Below, piece by piece: positions 1 through 6,927 of a stretch of 13,068 nucleotides of DNA. Below the pieces are notes generated by a model, which was given only the letters and a program-made list of their open reading frames with translations, ran no database searches and was not told the origin of the DNA. Position numbers and translations under genes: made by a program. The DNA is from Rhizosphaericola sp047606825. Lineage in GTDB: Bacteria; Bacteroidota; Bacteroidia; Chitinophagales; Chitinophagaceae. The stretch covers positions 1 through 13,068 of the forward strand of contig JASGDY010000072.1 in the NCBI GenBank assembly GCA_047606825.1. The letters are read 5' to 3'. The first letter of the stretch is position 1, and each line of letters starts with the position of its first letter.

Positions 1-170
1 ATGCCTGTCACGGAGGACAGCTCCCGCTTGGAGACGCCTCCTGTCGCCTCCCGCTTTTTTATCTCGATAAGCATATGAATGCGTTTCTTGATGAGTGGGC
101 TGTACTTGCGTTGCAACGCACGGAGTTATCGAGTCGACACTATTACATGGATGGATAACGGATGTGACAT
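1..170 (-). pseudogene. N-terminus of a probable IS630-like transposase with an in-frame stop; runs off the window
   Basis: On the minus strand an ATG at 170-168 opens a frame reading MSHPLSIHVIVSTR, then TAA (plus-strand 126-128). The same frame then continues open to the window edge as LRALQRKYSP..., with KKRIHMLIEIKK and VSKRELSSVTG further on. The second part is helical and basic and ends in what looks like a helix-turn-helix, as in the N-terminal DNA-binding domain of IS630-type transposases. The 14 residues before the stop fit the usual lead-in (PLSI..., then ...LRAL), so the TAA looks like a nonsense change (for example GAA to TAA) rather than the true gene end. A TTG at 116-114 or an ATG at 74-72 could restart translation. 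A -7-like box (TACATTTG) lies 20 bases upstream of the ATG. The family call comes from recalled sequence style, not from a search. Only about 56 codons are visible, so whether the rest is intact is unknown. Confidence 0.5.
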
Positions 171-183
171 TGTATAGTTATAA

Positions 184-234
184 TATAGTCCAAATGTACG
201 AAAAAAATTATTCCCAAAAAAATATTGGACTGTA
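184..234. repeat. Inverted repeat, 10-base arms, AT-rich loop
   Basis: TATAGTCCAA (184-193) is repeated in inverted form as TTGGACTGTA (225-234), with 9 of 10 pairs matching across a 31-base AT-rich loop. It overlaps the putative -7 box of the minus-strand transposase. It may be the terminal region of that insertion sequence or an operator; the sequence alone does not decide. Confidence 0.4.
191..198 (-). promoter_or_regulatory. -7 promoter box for the left transposase remnant
   Basis: On the minus strand this octamer reads TACATTTG, matching the Bacteroidota -7 consensus TAnnTTTG. It ends 20 bases before the minus-strand ATG at 170. A TTTG lies at 218-215, but only 16 bases separate it from the -7 box, shorter than the usual 19-21, so the -33 element is uncertain. 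Confidence 0.4.
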
Positions 235-548
235 TCTTATTTATAAATAGTATTACATGTTTCTTTCCATTTTTCATAGAACATTTTTATCCTAACGTGG
301 AATATAGCATTCGCCTTGCCATTTTCAAGAAACGCCGCGTTGTCGCAGGTACACGCGGCACGTGTGTACCTGCATAAAATGTACGCTAAAACCCCTCTTT
401 TTCGTTAATTCGTTAACTAACGGTTGTAAGTTGTATATTTTAAAACATATTTTATACAATAAGTTAAAATTAAACTAATTACATATTTAAATTTTATTTA
501 ATGATGTGGTATTGATGTAGCAAAAACGGGCTATTTTATTGATTTTTA
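235..548. other. AT-rich non-coding region upstream of the PUL
   Basis: No credible gene is visible on either strand. The stretch is strongly AT-rich, especially 420-520, in contrast to the PUL genes. It holds a GC-rich dyad at 345-373 and a cluster of CGTTAA-type words at 403-422, including CGTTAACTAACG, a dyad with 5-base arms. The long distance from the left transposase to susC leaves room for an upstream control region, but no known operator is recognised. Confidence 0.5.
345..373. repeat. Perfect 10-base inverted repeat upstream of the susC-like promoter
   Basis: GCAGGTACAC (345-354) and GTGTACCTGC (364-373) are perfect inverse complements around a 9-base loop. It is a GC-rich island in AT-rich DNA, about 175 bases before the promoter at 549. 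No T-run follows, so it is not a typical intrinsic terminator for the plus strand. It could be a regulator-binding dyad or a relic of an insertion sequence end. Confidence 0.5.
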
Positions 549-581
549 TTTGGCGAAGCCTTTTACATTCTTTTACATTTG
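549..581 (+). promoter_or_regulatory. Primary-sigma promoter of the PUL (TTTG - 21 bp - TACATTTG)
   Basis: TTTG at 549-552 and TACATTTG at 574-581 are 21 bases apart and match the Bacteroidota -33/-7 consensus (TTTG, 19-21 bp, TAnnTTTG). Transcription would begin near 588, leaving a leader of about 80 bases before the chosen ATG at 667. The -7 region lies in a near-perfect tandem decamer, TTTTACATTC then TTTTACATTT (561-580). This is the best promoter match in the window and probably drives susC and susD, perhaps the whole locus. Confidence 0.65.
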
Positions 582-666
582 TTTTGGAATTTCGATTGGG
601 TGTCTATGAAATCATGTTACCCTTTCTGCCATTATGATTTACAAAAAAATTAAACAGGAAAATTTT

Positions 667-3522
667 ATGAAAAGAATTAGGCTATTGTCTATTGTCCTCT
701 GTTTCCCCGTATTGGTTTTTGCCCAACAAAAGGATACGACCAGGCAACAACGGGATACTGCCAAGGTGGACACAACGACAAAGGACCTGGAACAGGTCGT
801 GGTAGTCGGTTATGGAACACAGCGTAAGCTGGATGTAACCGGCGCCGTATCCCAGATTAAGGGCGACGAGATATCGAAACAGGGTGTTGTCAATCCGATA
901 AGCGGCCTGCAAGGCAAGGTTTCCGGTGTGCAGATAACCAATGTGGGAACGCCTGGTGCTTCCCCACAGATTTTGATTAGAGGATTGGGTGCTTTTTCGT
1001 CCAATACGGCACCACTATACGTTGTAGACGGTGTGTGGATGGACGATATTGCTTTTTTGAATCCCAGTGACATCGAATCGATGAACATCCTCAAAGACGC
1101 GTCGAGTGAGGCCATCTATGGTGTACGCGGCGCCAATGGTGTCGTGATTGTGACCACCAAAAAAGGAAGTGCCAGCAGGATTGCCGTCAACTACAACGGC
1201 TCTGTCGGGATACAACACGCTACCCATATTCCCAAAATGGCCAACGGATACGAATATGCGGTATTGATTAATGAACTGAACAGGTTGTCTGGAGGTACAG
1301 GTGATTTGGATTCCTCCGAGTTTGGCGAAGGAACCAACTGGTTTGACGTCGCGTTGAGAGATGCCGTGATGACCAACCACCAGGTTTCCGTCAACGGCGG
1401 AAGTGAAAAGTCCAACTACTACCTGTCCTTGGGATACCTGAACCAACAAGGCATCTTGAAAACGAACACGTACAGAAGATATACGCTCAATTTTAAGAAC
1501 GATGTCAAGATAAGCCAGTATATCAAGGTCGGCTACAATGTCATCGGACAGTACAGCAAATCGTTTGACCCGCCGGGCTCGATATGGCGTGCCCTATACA
1601 CGGCCCCGCCGATTATCTCGCCGAAAAATGCCGACGGTACGTATGGCGACCCGGGTGATTATGGTCTAGGCCAAGCGGTGTCCAATCCGCAGGTAACACT
1701 GGACTACAACCACACGACAACGCAGAAATACCAGGTCAACGGCAACGTGTACATGGACATCAATTTTGCCAAGCATTTTACCTTCCATACCAGTCTTGGC
1801 GGTATTTACAGCAATTCCGACGGACAGAGCTTTACGCCGGTGTACACGGCAACGACCACGCAGTACAGCTCGCATTACACGCTTACCGAAAACAAGACCA
1901 ACCTGAAAAACTGGATTGTTGAAAATACGCTGACATATAGCAACAGCTTTGGAGACCACAGGCTTACGGCACTGGTCGGACAGACTGCCTACCGCAATAT
2001 GTACGGCGAATCCTACGCAACGGCGACCGATGGCACGTTGTCGGACGACCCATCGACATGGTATTTTAATTCCTCGAATCCAGGAAGCTACTACAACGTT
2101 ACACCTTCGGACGAGACCCAGACTTATCCGTCTTTAGAAAAAGTCAGTTCCTATTTTGGTCGCGTAACCTATTCGTTCAAAGACAAATACACATTTACCG
2201 GAACGCTGCGCTCTGATGCCAGCAGCAAGTTCACTTCCAATTACGGAAGAGCAATATTACCGTCTTTTGGTGCTGCGTGGATTGTTACCAACGAATCCTT
2301 TATGCAAAACCAAAAAATATTTGACCTGTTGAAAATCAAGGCAAGCTGGGGTAAGATAGGCAACAGCGGCATTCCTTCCTATATCGGAACGCAGCAGACG
2401 ACCAGCAGCAGTATCATATACGGCAGCACGGGAACTGTCTCTACGGCAGAAAGCATTGCATCCCTCGTGCCCAACACACTTAACTGGGAAAAAACCATAG
2501 GTACGGACGTGGGTGCCGAAATGGCATTTTTCAACAACAGGCTTTCCGTGGAGGCCGATTACTACAACAAGAAAACAGAGGACTTCATATTTCCCGTGTA
2601 CGTGCTGGCATCTTCCGGGACGACGACGTCCTCAATCCTCGAAAACGTGGGAGACCTGCGTAACCGTGGATTTGAAATCTCCATCAACTGGAAAGACAAA
2701 ATCAACGACGACTGGTCTTACAGCATCGGTGTCAACGGTTCCAAAAACGACAACCTGTTCCTGAAAAGCAACCTGGGAAAGTCCACCTTTTATTCGGGCG
2801 GAACGGCCTCAACGGGTGGCGAATATGGAACAATCACAACTGTGGGGCAACCCGTCGGTATGTTTTATGGCTATAAGGTTGCCGGCATTTTCCAGAACCA
2901 GGAGGAAATCAACTCCTATGCCGATGCAGACGGAAACCTGTACCAGCCAGATGCCGCACCGGGTGATTTCAAATACGAAAGCCTTACCAAGTCTGGCCCG
3001 TTGTCCACTAACGACAGGACAGAGCTGGGCAATCCCAACCCCAAATATTATTACGGTATCAATACCAGTGTAAGGTACAAAACATTTGACCTGAGCCTCG
3101 ACTTCAACGGCGTTGCGGACGTGGATATCTACAATGCCAACAAAGGATTGCGGTATGGCAGCGAAAACTATACCGAAGATTTCTACAACAACAGGTGGCA
3201 TGGAGAAGGTACTTCTACGACCAACCCTTCTGCCAACATTGGTGGCAACATGAACTACTATACCAATTCATGGTATGTGGAAAGCGGCAGCTATTTTAGG
3301 ATTAGGAACATACAGTTGGGCTATACGCTGCCTTACACCTTGATGAACAAATTTAAAATACAGAATCTCAGGGTCTACCTCAACGCCCAGAACCCAGCCT
3401 TGTTTACCAAATACAAGGGCTTCTCACCTGAAGTGGGAGGCGACCCGGGCAGTTTTGGCATTGACAACAATGTATATCCTTTGTATGCCATTTACACATT
3501 AGGGGTAAACCTGACATTTTAA
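667..3522 (+). CDS. SusC-like TonB-dependent outer-membrane transporter (SusC/RagA family)
   Basis: Imports oligosaccharides through the outer membrane using TonB energy, working under a SusD lid. The chosen ATG gives 951 residues, has AGGAA six bases upstream, and starts a clear signal peptide (MKRIRLLSIVLCFPVLVFAQ). The in-frame ATG at 634 would put a poorly fitting charged stretch in front of it. After a 20-residue polar linker comes LEQVVVVGYGTQ (about 41-52), the usual SusC TonB-box/plug entry. The plug runs to about 170 and includes LQGKVSGVQI, ILIRGLGAF, PLYVVDGV and the hallmark YGVRGANGVVIVTTKKG. The remaining residues form the beta-barrel, which ends in the typical terminal phenylalanine (GVNLTF). 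The roughly 80-residue CarboxypepD_reg-like domain that often precedes the plug in SusC proteins is absent. The gene is intact, and susD follows after 21 bases. Confidence 0.95.
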   Translation: MKRIRLLSIVLCFPVLVFAQQKDTTRQQRDTAKVDTTTKDLEQVVVVGYGTQRKLDVTGAVSQIKGDEISKQGVVNPISGLQGKVSGVQITNVGTPGASPQILIRGLGAFSSNTAPLYVVDGVWMDDIAFLNPSDIESMNILKDASSEAIYGVRGANGVVIVTTKKGSASRIAVNYNGSVGIQHATHIPKMANGYEYAVLINELNRLSGGTGDLDSSEFGEGTNWFDVALRDAVMTNHQVSVNGGSEKSNYYLSLGYLNQQGILKTNTYRRYTLNFKNDVKISQYIKVGYNVIGQYSKSFDPPGSIWRALYTAPPIISPKNADGTYGDPGDYGLGQAVSNPQVTLDYNHTTTQKYQVNGNVYMDINFAKHFTFHTSLGGIYSNSDGQSFTPVYTATTTQYSSHYTLTENKTNLKNWIVENTLTYSNSFGDHRLTALVGQTAYRNMYGESYATATDGTLSDDPSTWYFNSSNPGSYYNVTPSDETQTYPSLEKVSSYFGRVTYSFKDKYTFTGTLRSDASSKFTSNYGRAILPSFGAAWIVTNESFMQNQKIFDLLKIKASWGKIGNSGIPSYIGTQQTTSSSIIYGSTGTVSTAESIASLVPNTLNWEKTIGTDVGAEMAFFNNRLSVEADYYNKKTEDFIFPVYVLASSGTTTSSILENVGDLRNRGFEISINWKDKINDDWSYSIGVNGSKNDNLFLKSNLGKSTFYSGGTASTGGEYGTITTVGQPVGMFYGYKVAGIFQNQEEINSYADADGNLYQPDAAPGDFKYESLTKSGPLSTNDRTELGNPNPKYYYGINTSVRYKTFDLSLDFNGVADVDIYNANKGLRYGSENYTEDFYNNRWHGEGTSTTNPSANIGGNMNYYTNSWYVESGSYFRIRNIQLGYTLPYTLMNKFKIQNLRVYLNAQNPALFTKYKGFSPEVGGDPGSFGIDNNVYPLYAIYTLGVNLTF

Positions 3523-3543
3523 TTCACTGAAATTGATAATACC

Positions 3544-5046
3544 ATGCAAAAGCTATTTATAAATAAAAAATACCAATCCTGCCAGTCAATATTTCTATTG
3601 CTGTCCGTAGGCCTGTTTTTCCAAAGTTGTTCCAAAAGTTTCACGGACGCTAGCGCAAGCCTGCAAGGGCAACCTGCCGCCACCGCGTTTTGGAGTTCCG
3701 CAGATGATGCCGCAAGTGCCGTCAACTCCATTTATGCCAATCTGCGTACCTGGAACAATGTTGCATTTCCCGCCATCGCCATAGAAGAGACAGGCTCCGA
3801 CGATGCGGCAAAAGGAAGCACGACAAGCGACGCCACCTATTTTAACCTCTATGACAATTTCACGGTAACTGCCGGACAGAGCCAGCTAGACGGATTCTGG
3901 ACGGGGCAATACCAGAACATCAACTATTGCAACCAGGTCTTGGACAACGTCGACACGATGACGACCGTTACGTCAGCCAACAAAATCCGTTATCTCGCCG
4001 AGGCCAGGTTTGTAAGGGCTTGGTCTTATTTCAGGTTGGTGCGCGCATTTGGAAGGGTGCCGTTGGTGCTGCACGTGCCTACGACCGCCGAAGAACTGAA
4101 TCCAGTCCAAAGTGAATCCGCCGTCGTGTACGACTCCATAGAAAACGACCTGGCTATCGCCGCAGCCAACCTTCCGGAGTCCGTATCCTCCTCAGAATTG
4201 GGACGCGCCACCAAATACGCGGCATTTGCCATACACGCCAAGGTCTCGATGTACCTTGGCAATTGGTCAGACGTGAAAAGTTTTACCGATTCGGTCATCA
4301 ATTCGGGACTGTACAGCCTGTATTCTGATTTTTACGAACAGTTCCGCATCGCGAACGAAAACAATTCGGAATCCATTTTTGAAATACAATGTGACTATGT
4401 GTCCGGCAATGATGATTTAAGCGATTGCCAGTATTCGCAGGTTCAGGGTGACAGAGACGCAAGTGCTGGCTGGGGATTCAATATACCGACATCCGATTTG
4501 GCCAGTGCATTTGAGACCGGAGACCCAAGGTATGACGGTACCTTGCTGATTGCTGGAACGACAACTCCGGATGGCGATGCCGTACCGTCGGCGACTACGG
4601 GTTCACCTACCATGTACAACATGAAAGCTTATGTCCCTTTTACCGTGGCTATAGCGACCAATTCCGGTGCCGGACAGAACATAAGGGTCATACGCTATGC
4701 CGATGTGTTGTTGATGAACGCCGAAGCAAACAATGAACTCGGAAACACTTCCGCCGCTCTCGCATCGCTCGAACTGGTTCGCGCCAGGGCAAGAGGAACA
4801 AGCACATCCATACTGCCCGAAGTGACGACAACCGACCAGACAGCTTTGAGGACAGCCATCTGGAACGAACGCAGGGTCGAACTGGCAATGGAGGGTGACC
4901 GTTATTTTGACGTCATCAGGCAGGGTAGAGGTACAACCATTTTCGGTTCCAACGGCTGGACAGCCGGAAAGAACGAGGTCTGGCCGATTCCCCAGACGGA
5001 AATCGACAACAGTAGTGGTGTTCTGGTGCAGAATTCAGGTTATTGA
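3544..5046 (+). CDS. SusD/RagB-family glycan-binding outer-membrane lipoprotein
   Basis: Surface lipoprotein that captures glycan and acts as the lid on the SusC barrel. The 500-residue length is typical. A lipoprotein signal ends at LFFQSC with the acylated cysteine at residue 29. Family landmarks in order are the early helical segment with ATAFWSSADDAASAVNSIYA, then YCNQVLDNV, then the TPR-like region with RYLAEARFVRAWSYFRLVR and the following FGRVPLVLHVPT. Near the C-terminus are VIRYADVLLMNAEANNELG and the closing block NERRVELAMEGDRYFDVIRQG, which leads to the final WPIPQTEI region. It begins 21 bases after susC, so the two are almost certainly co-transcribed. Glycan specificity cannot be read from a SusD sequence; it is inferred from the enzymes downstream. 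No frameshift or missing block is seen. Confidence 0.95.
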   Translation: MQKLFINKKYQSCQSIFLLLSVGLFFQSCSKSFTDASASLQGQPAATAFWSSADDAASAVNSIYANLRTWNNVAFPAIAIEETGSDDAAKGSTTSDATYFNLYDNFTVTAGQSQLDGFWTGQYQNINYCNQVLDNVDTMTTVTSANKIRYLAEARFVRAWSYFRLVRAFGRVPLVLHVPTTAEELNPVQSESAVVYDSIENDLAIAAANLPESVSSSELGRATKYAAFAIHAKVSMYLGNWSDVKSFTDSVINSGLYSLYSDFYEQFRIANENNSESIFEIQCDYVSGNDDLSDCQYSQVQGDRDASAGWGFNIPTSDLASAFETGDPRYDGTLLIAGTTTPDGDAVPSATTGSPTMYNMKAYVPFTVAIATNSGAGQNIRVIRYADVLLMNAEANNELGNTSAALASLELVRARARGTSTSILPEVTTTDQTALRTAIWNERRVELAMEGDRYFDVIRQGRGTTIFGSNGWTAGKNEVWPIPQTEIDNSSGVLVQNSGY

Positions 5047-5144
5047 TAGCGTTGGGCAATAGTGCGCGGTCATGCAATGATTTTGTCCTCTCTATGTCAA
5101 TCTACTATTGATAAGGAATGAATTAGAGATTGCATTCGGTGTAT

Positions 5145-5251
5145 TTAAACCTCACCCCCGACCCCTCTCCCAAGTGAGAGGGGAGAGACGCGAAGTCTTG
5201 GCTGTCGCTACGCCCCTCTCACTTGGGAGAGGGGTCGGGGGTGAGGTTTAA
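5145..5251. repeat. 107-bp palindromic element, copy A (CTCACCCC family)
   Basis: Arms 5145-5183 and 5213-5251 are perfect 39-base inverse complements around a 29-base loop (5184-5212). Each arm also contains a smaller hairpin, CCCCTCTC facing GAGAGGGG. It lies between susD and the GH144 gene and ends 47 bases before the GH144 ATG. A second copy at 9652-9756 has the same left arm and a related loop (shared GCGAAGTCTT), so this is a dispersed repeat and not a chance hairpin. The folded RNA could attenuate transcription or protect the 3' end of susCD mRNA. Confidence 0.9.
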
Positions 5252-5298
5252 TATTCGGCACTTTGCAATCCACAACACCAACCAACAAACATCCAACC

Positions 5299-6639
5299 AT
5301 GCGAAATACATTCATCATAGCCACAGTGTTGCTTTTGTTGCAAAGCTGTAGCACCAAGACTCCCAAAAATACCGACGACCACAATGTGTCGTCGCTTACG
5401 GACTCCGCACTCCTTGACATCGTCGAAAAACAAACCTTCGATTATTTCTGGTCAGGCGCGGAACCCAACAGCGGACTGGCACGCGAACGCATCAACATCA
5501 ACGGTGTCTATCCCGAAAACGACAAAGACATCGTCACCACTGGCGGCAGCGGTTTTGGTATCATGGCATTGCTCGCGGGTATGGAGCGCGGCTATGTCAC
5601 ACGTGTGCAAGGTGTGGAGCGGTTTGAACGTATTGTTTCTTTTTTGGCAAAAGCCGACCGTTTTCATGGTGCGTGGCCGCATTGGATTGACGGCAATACG
5701 GGAAAAGTGAAACCTTTCGGCGCCAACGACGACGGTGGCGACCTTGTGGAAACTTCCTTTTTGTTGCAGGGACTGTTGTCCGCACGCCAATATTTCCAAA
5801 ATGGCAGCGACCGCGAAAAAGCCATCGCCGACAAGATAGACACGTTGTGGCGCGGTGTTGAGTTTGACTGGTACCGCAACGGCGGACGGAATGTGCTGTA
5901 TTGGCATTGGAGTCCCGACAAAGGCTGGATTATGAATTTTCCGGTACATGGTTTCAACGAGTGTTTAATCATGTACGTACTCGCCGCAGCCTCGCCTACA
6001 CATGGCGTTCCGGCAAGCGTGTACCATGAAGGTTGGGCAGAGGACGGCAAGATTAAACAAGTAACCAACTATAAAAACGATACCCTCCATCTATACATGC
6101 AGGGCAATCCTCCTTACGGTGGACCGTTGTTCTGGTCGCACTATTCTTTTCTGGGATTGAAACCTTTCGGACTGAAAGACGAGTATGCCGATTATGGAAA
6201 AGAATTGACGGCGATGTCCCATATCAACTATCAATGGTGCGTGGACAATCCCAAGAAGTTTAAAGGTTACGACACCAACAACTGGGGCTTGACCGCCAGT
6301 TATTCCGTCAATGGCTATGCGGCACATGCACCCAATGACAATTATGACTTGGGCGTAATCTCACCGACTGCCGCCGCTTCGTCCATCGTCTATACGCCGC
6401 AGGAATCCATCGCCGCGATGCGCCATTGGTACGCAGACAAGAATGCACAACTTTGGGGTAAATACGGTTTTTACGATGCCTTCAGCGAAACCGCGAACTG
6501 GTATCCGCAGCAATACCTAGCAATCGACCAAGGTCCGCCTGTTGCGATGATAGAAAACTACCGTTCCGGATTGTTGTGGCGGTTGTTCATGAGCTGTCCC
6601 GAAGTGCAGCAGGGCTTGAAAACATTGGGGTTTGAATAA
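5299..6639 (+). CDS. GH144-type endo-beta-1,2-glucanase, lipoprotein
   Basis: Predicted to cleave beta-1,2-glucan internally into short oligosaccharides. The fold is an (alpha/alpha)6 barrel, formerly annotated as glucoamylase-like. The ATG at 5299 is chosen because it begins a short lipoprotein signal (MRNTFIIATVLLLLQSCS, acylated Cys17); the frame also opens at a TTG 36 bases upstream, without a better signal. Length is 446 residues. Aromatic and acidic blocks typical of the family include KQTFDYFWSGAEPNSGLARER, TTGGSGFGIMALLAGMERG, DGGDLVETSFLLQGLL, WHWSPDKGW, GFNECLIMYVLAAASP and EIDQGP-like LAIDQGPPVAMIENYRSG. Asp144, Asp148 and Glu151 have the spacing of Asp135, Asp139 and Glu142 recalled as catalytic candidates in Chitinophaga pinensis CpSGL, and Glu221 may match its Glu211. 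Lipid anchoring suggests action at the cell surface or outer membrane. Related specificities within this fold cannot be excluded. Confidence 0.82.
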   Translation: MRNTFIIATVLLLLQSCSTKTPKNTDDHNVSSLTDSALLDIVEKQTFDYFWSGAEPNSGLARERININGVYPENDKDIVTTGGSGFGIMALLAGMERGYVTRVQGVERFERIVSFLAKADRFHGAWPHWIDGNTGKVKPFGANDDGGDLVETSFLLQGLLSARQYFQNGSDREKAIADKIDTLWRGVEFDWYRNGGRNVLYWHWSPDKGWIMNFPVHGFNECLIMYVLAAASPTHGVPASVYHEGWAEDGKIKQVTNYKNDTLHLYMQGNPPYGGPLFWSHYSFLGLKPFGLKDEYADYGKELTAMSHINYQWCVDNPKKFKGYDTNNWGLTASYSVNGYAAHAPNDNYDLGVISPTAAASSIVYTPQESIAAMRHWYADKNAQLWGKYGFYDAFSETANWYPQQYLAIDQGPPVAMIENYRSGLLWRLFMSCPEVQQGLKTLGFE

Positions 6640-6690
6640 TGGAGAATGGAAATCAAAGCTTGAAAAATAAAAAAAGAAAGTCCCACCTTT

Positions 6691-6792
6691 CAGCTCCGTA
6701 GGAGTGGTCTTTTGGTAGTATTGGTTGCTATATAGGTCCTAAAGTTCCGTAGGAACGACCTTTTCACTTATAAGGTCGTTCCTACGGAACTT
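6691..6792. repeat. GTTCCGTAGGAAC palindromic repeat with a degenerate neighbouring copy
   Basis: Positions 6742-6762 and 6772-6792 are perfect 21-base inverse complements around a 9-base loop. Each arm contains the smaller palindrome GTTCCGTAGGAAC. A diverged direct copy, CAGCTCCGTAGGAGTGGTC, begins at 6691, so three related units are present. Repeats of this type are dispersed in many Bacteroidota genomes. It fills the GH144 to GH43-like gap and could act as a transcript-end hairpin for GH144. Confidence 0.8.
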
Positions 6793-6828
6793 AGTTGAGC
6801 GTGTATCGATATAGGCATCAAAATTTCG

Positions 6829-6846
6829 TCCGCCACGGCGGATTTT
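6829..6846 (+). terminator. Short GC-rich hairpin with T-run (weak terminator or repeat)
   Basis: TCCGCC (6829-6834) and GGCGGA (6837-6842) form a tight stem, followed by TTTTC. The two-base loop would force the stem to open at its tip. It lies in the gap before the GH43-like gene. It may be a weak terminator or another small dispersed palindrome. Confidence 0.35.
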
Positions 6847-6927
6847 CTTCAACCCTTGGTGAACATTGAGAATGGAGAATTGTTCCGCGCAAAGTGGATG
6901 ACATGGTTCATATTTTGAATTATTAGT

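Noticed and set aside
1..60. GC-rich start of the window considered as a plus-strand hairpin or gene start
   Set aside because: The ATG at position 1 has no sensible plus-strand continuation. The minus strand gives a coherent basic helical protein, which explains the composition.
634..666. Upstream ATG giving 11 extra residues on the SusC-like protein
   Set aside because: The ATG at 667 has AGGAA at the right distance and starts a clean signal peptide; the upstream residues would place charged, polar sequence before it.
1015..1449. Minus-strand open frame inside the susC-like gene
   Set aside because: Antisense shadow of the plug and early barrel region; no motif and no start signal. Similar shadows under susD, GH144 and GH3 were rejected for the same reason.
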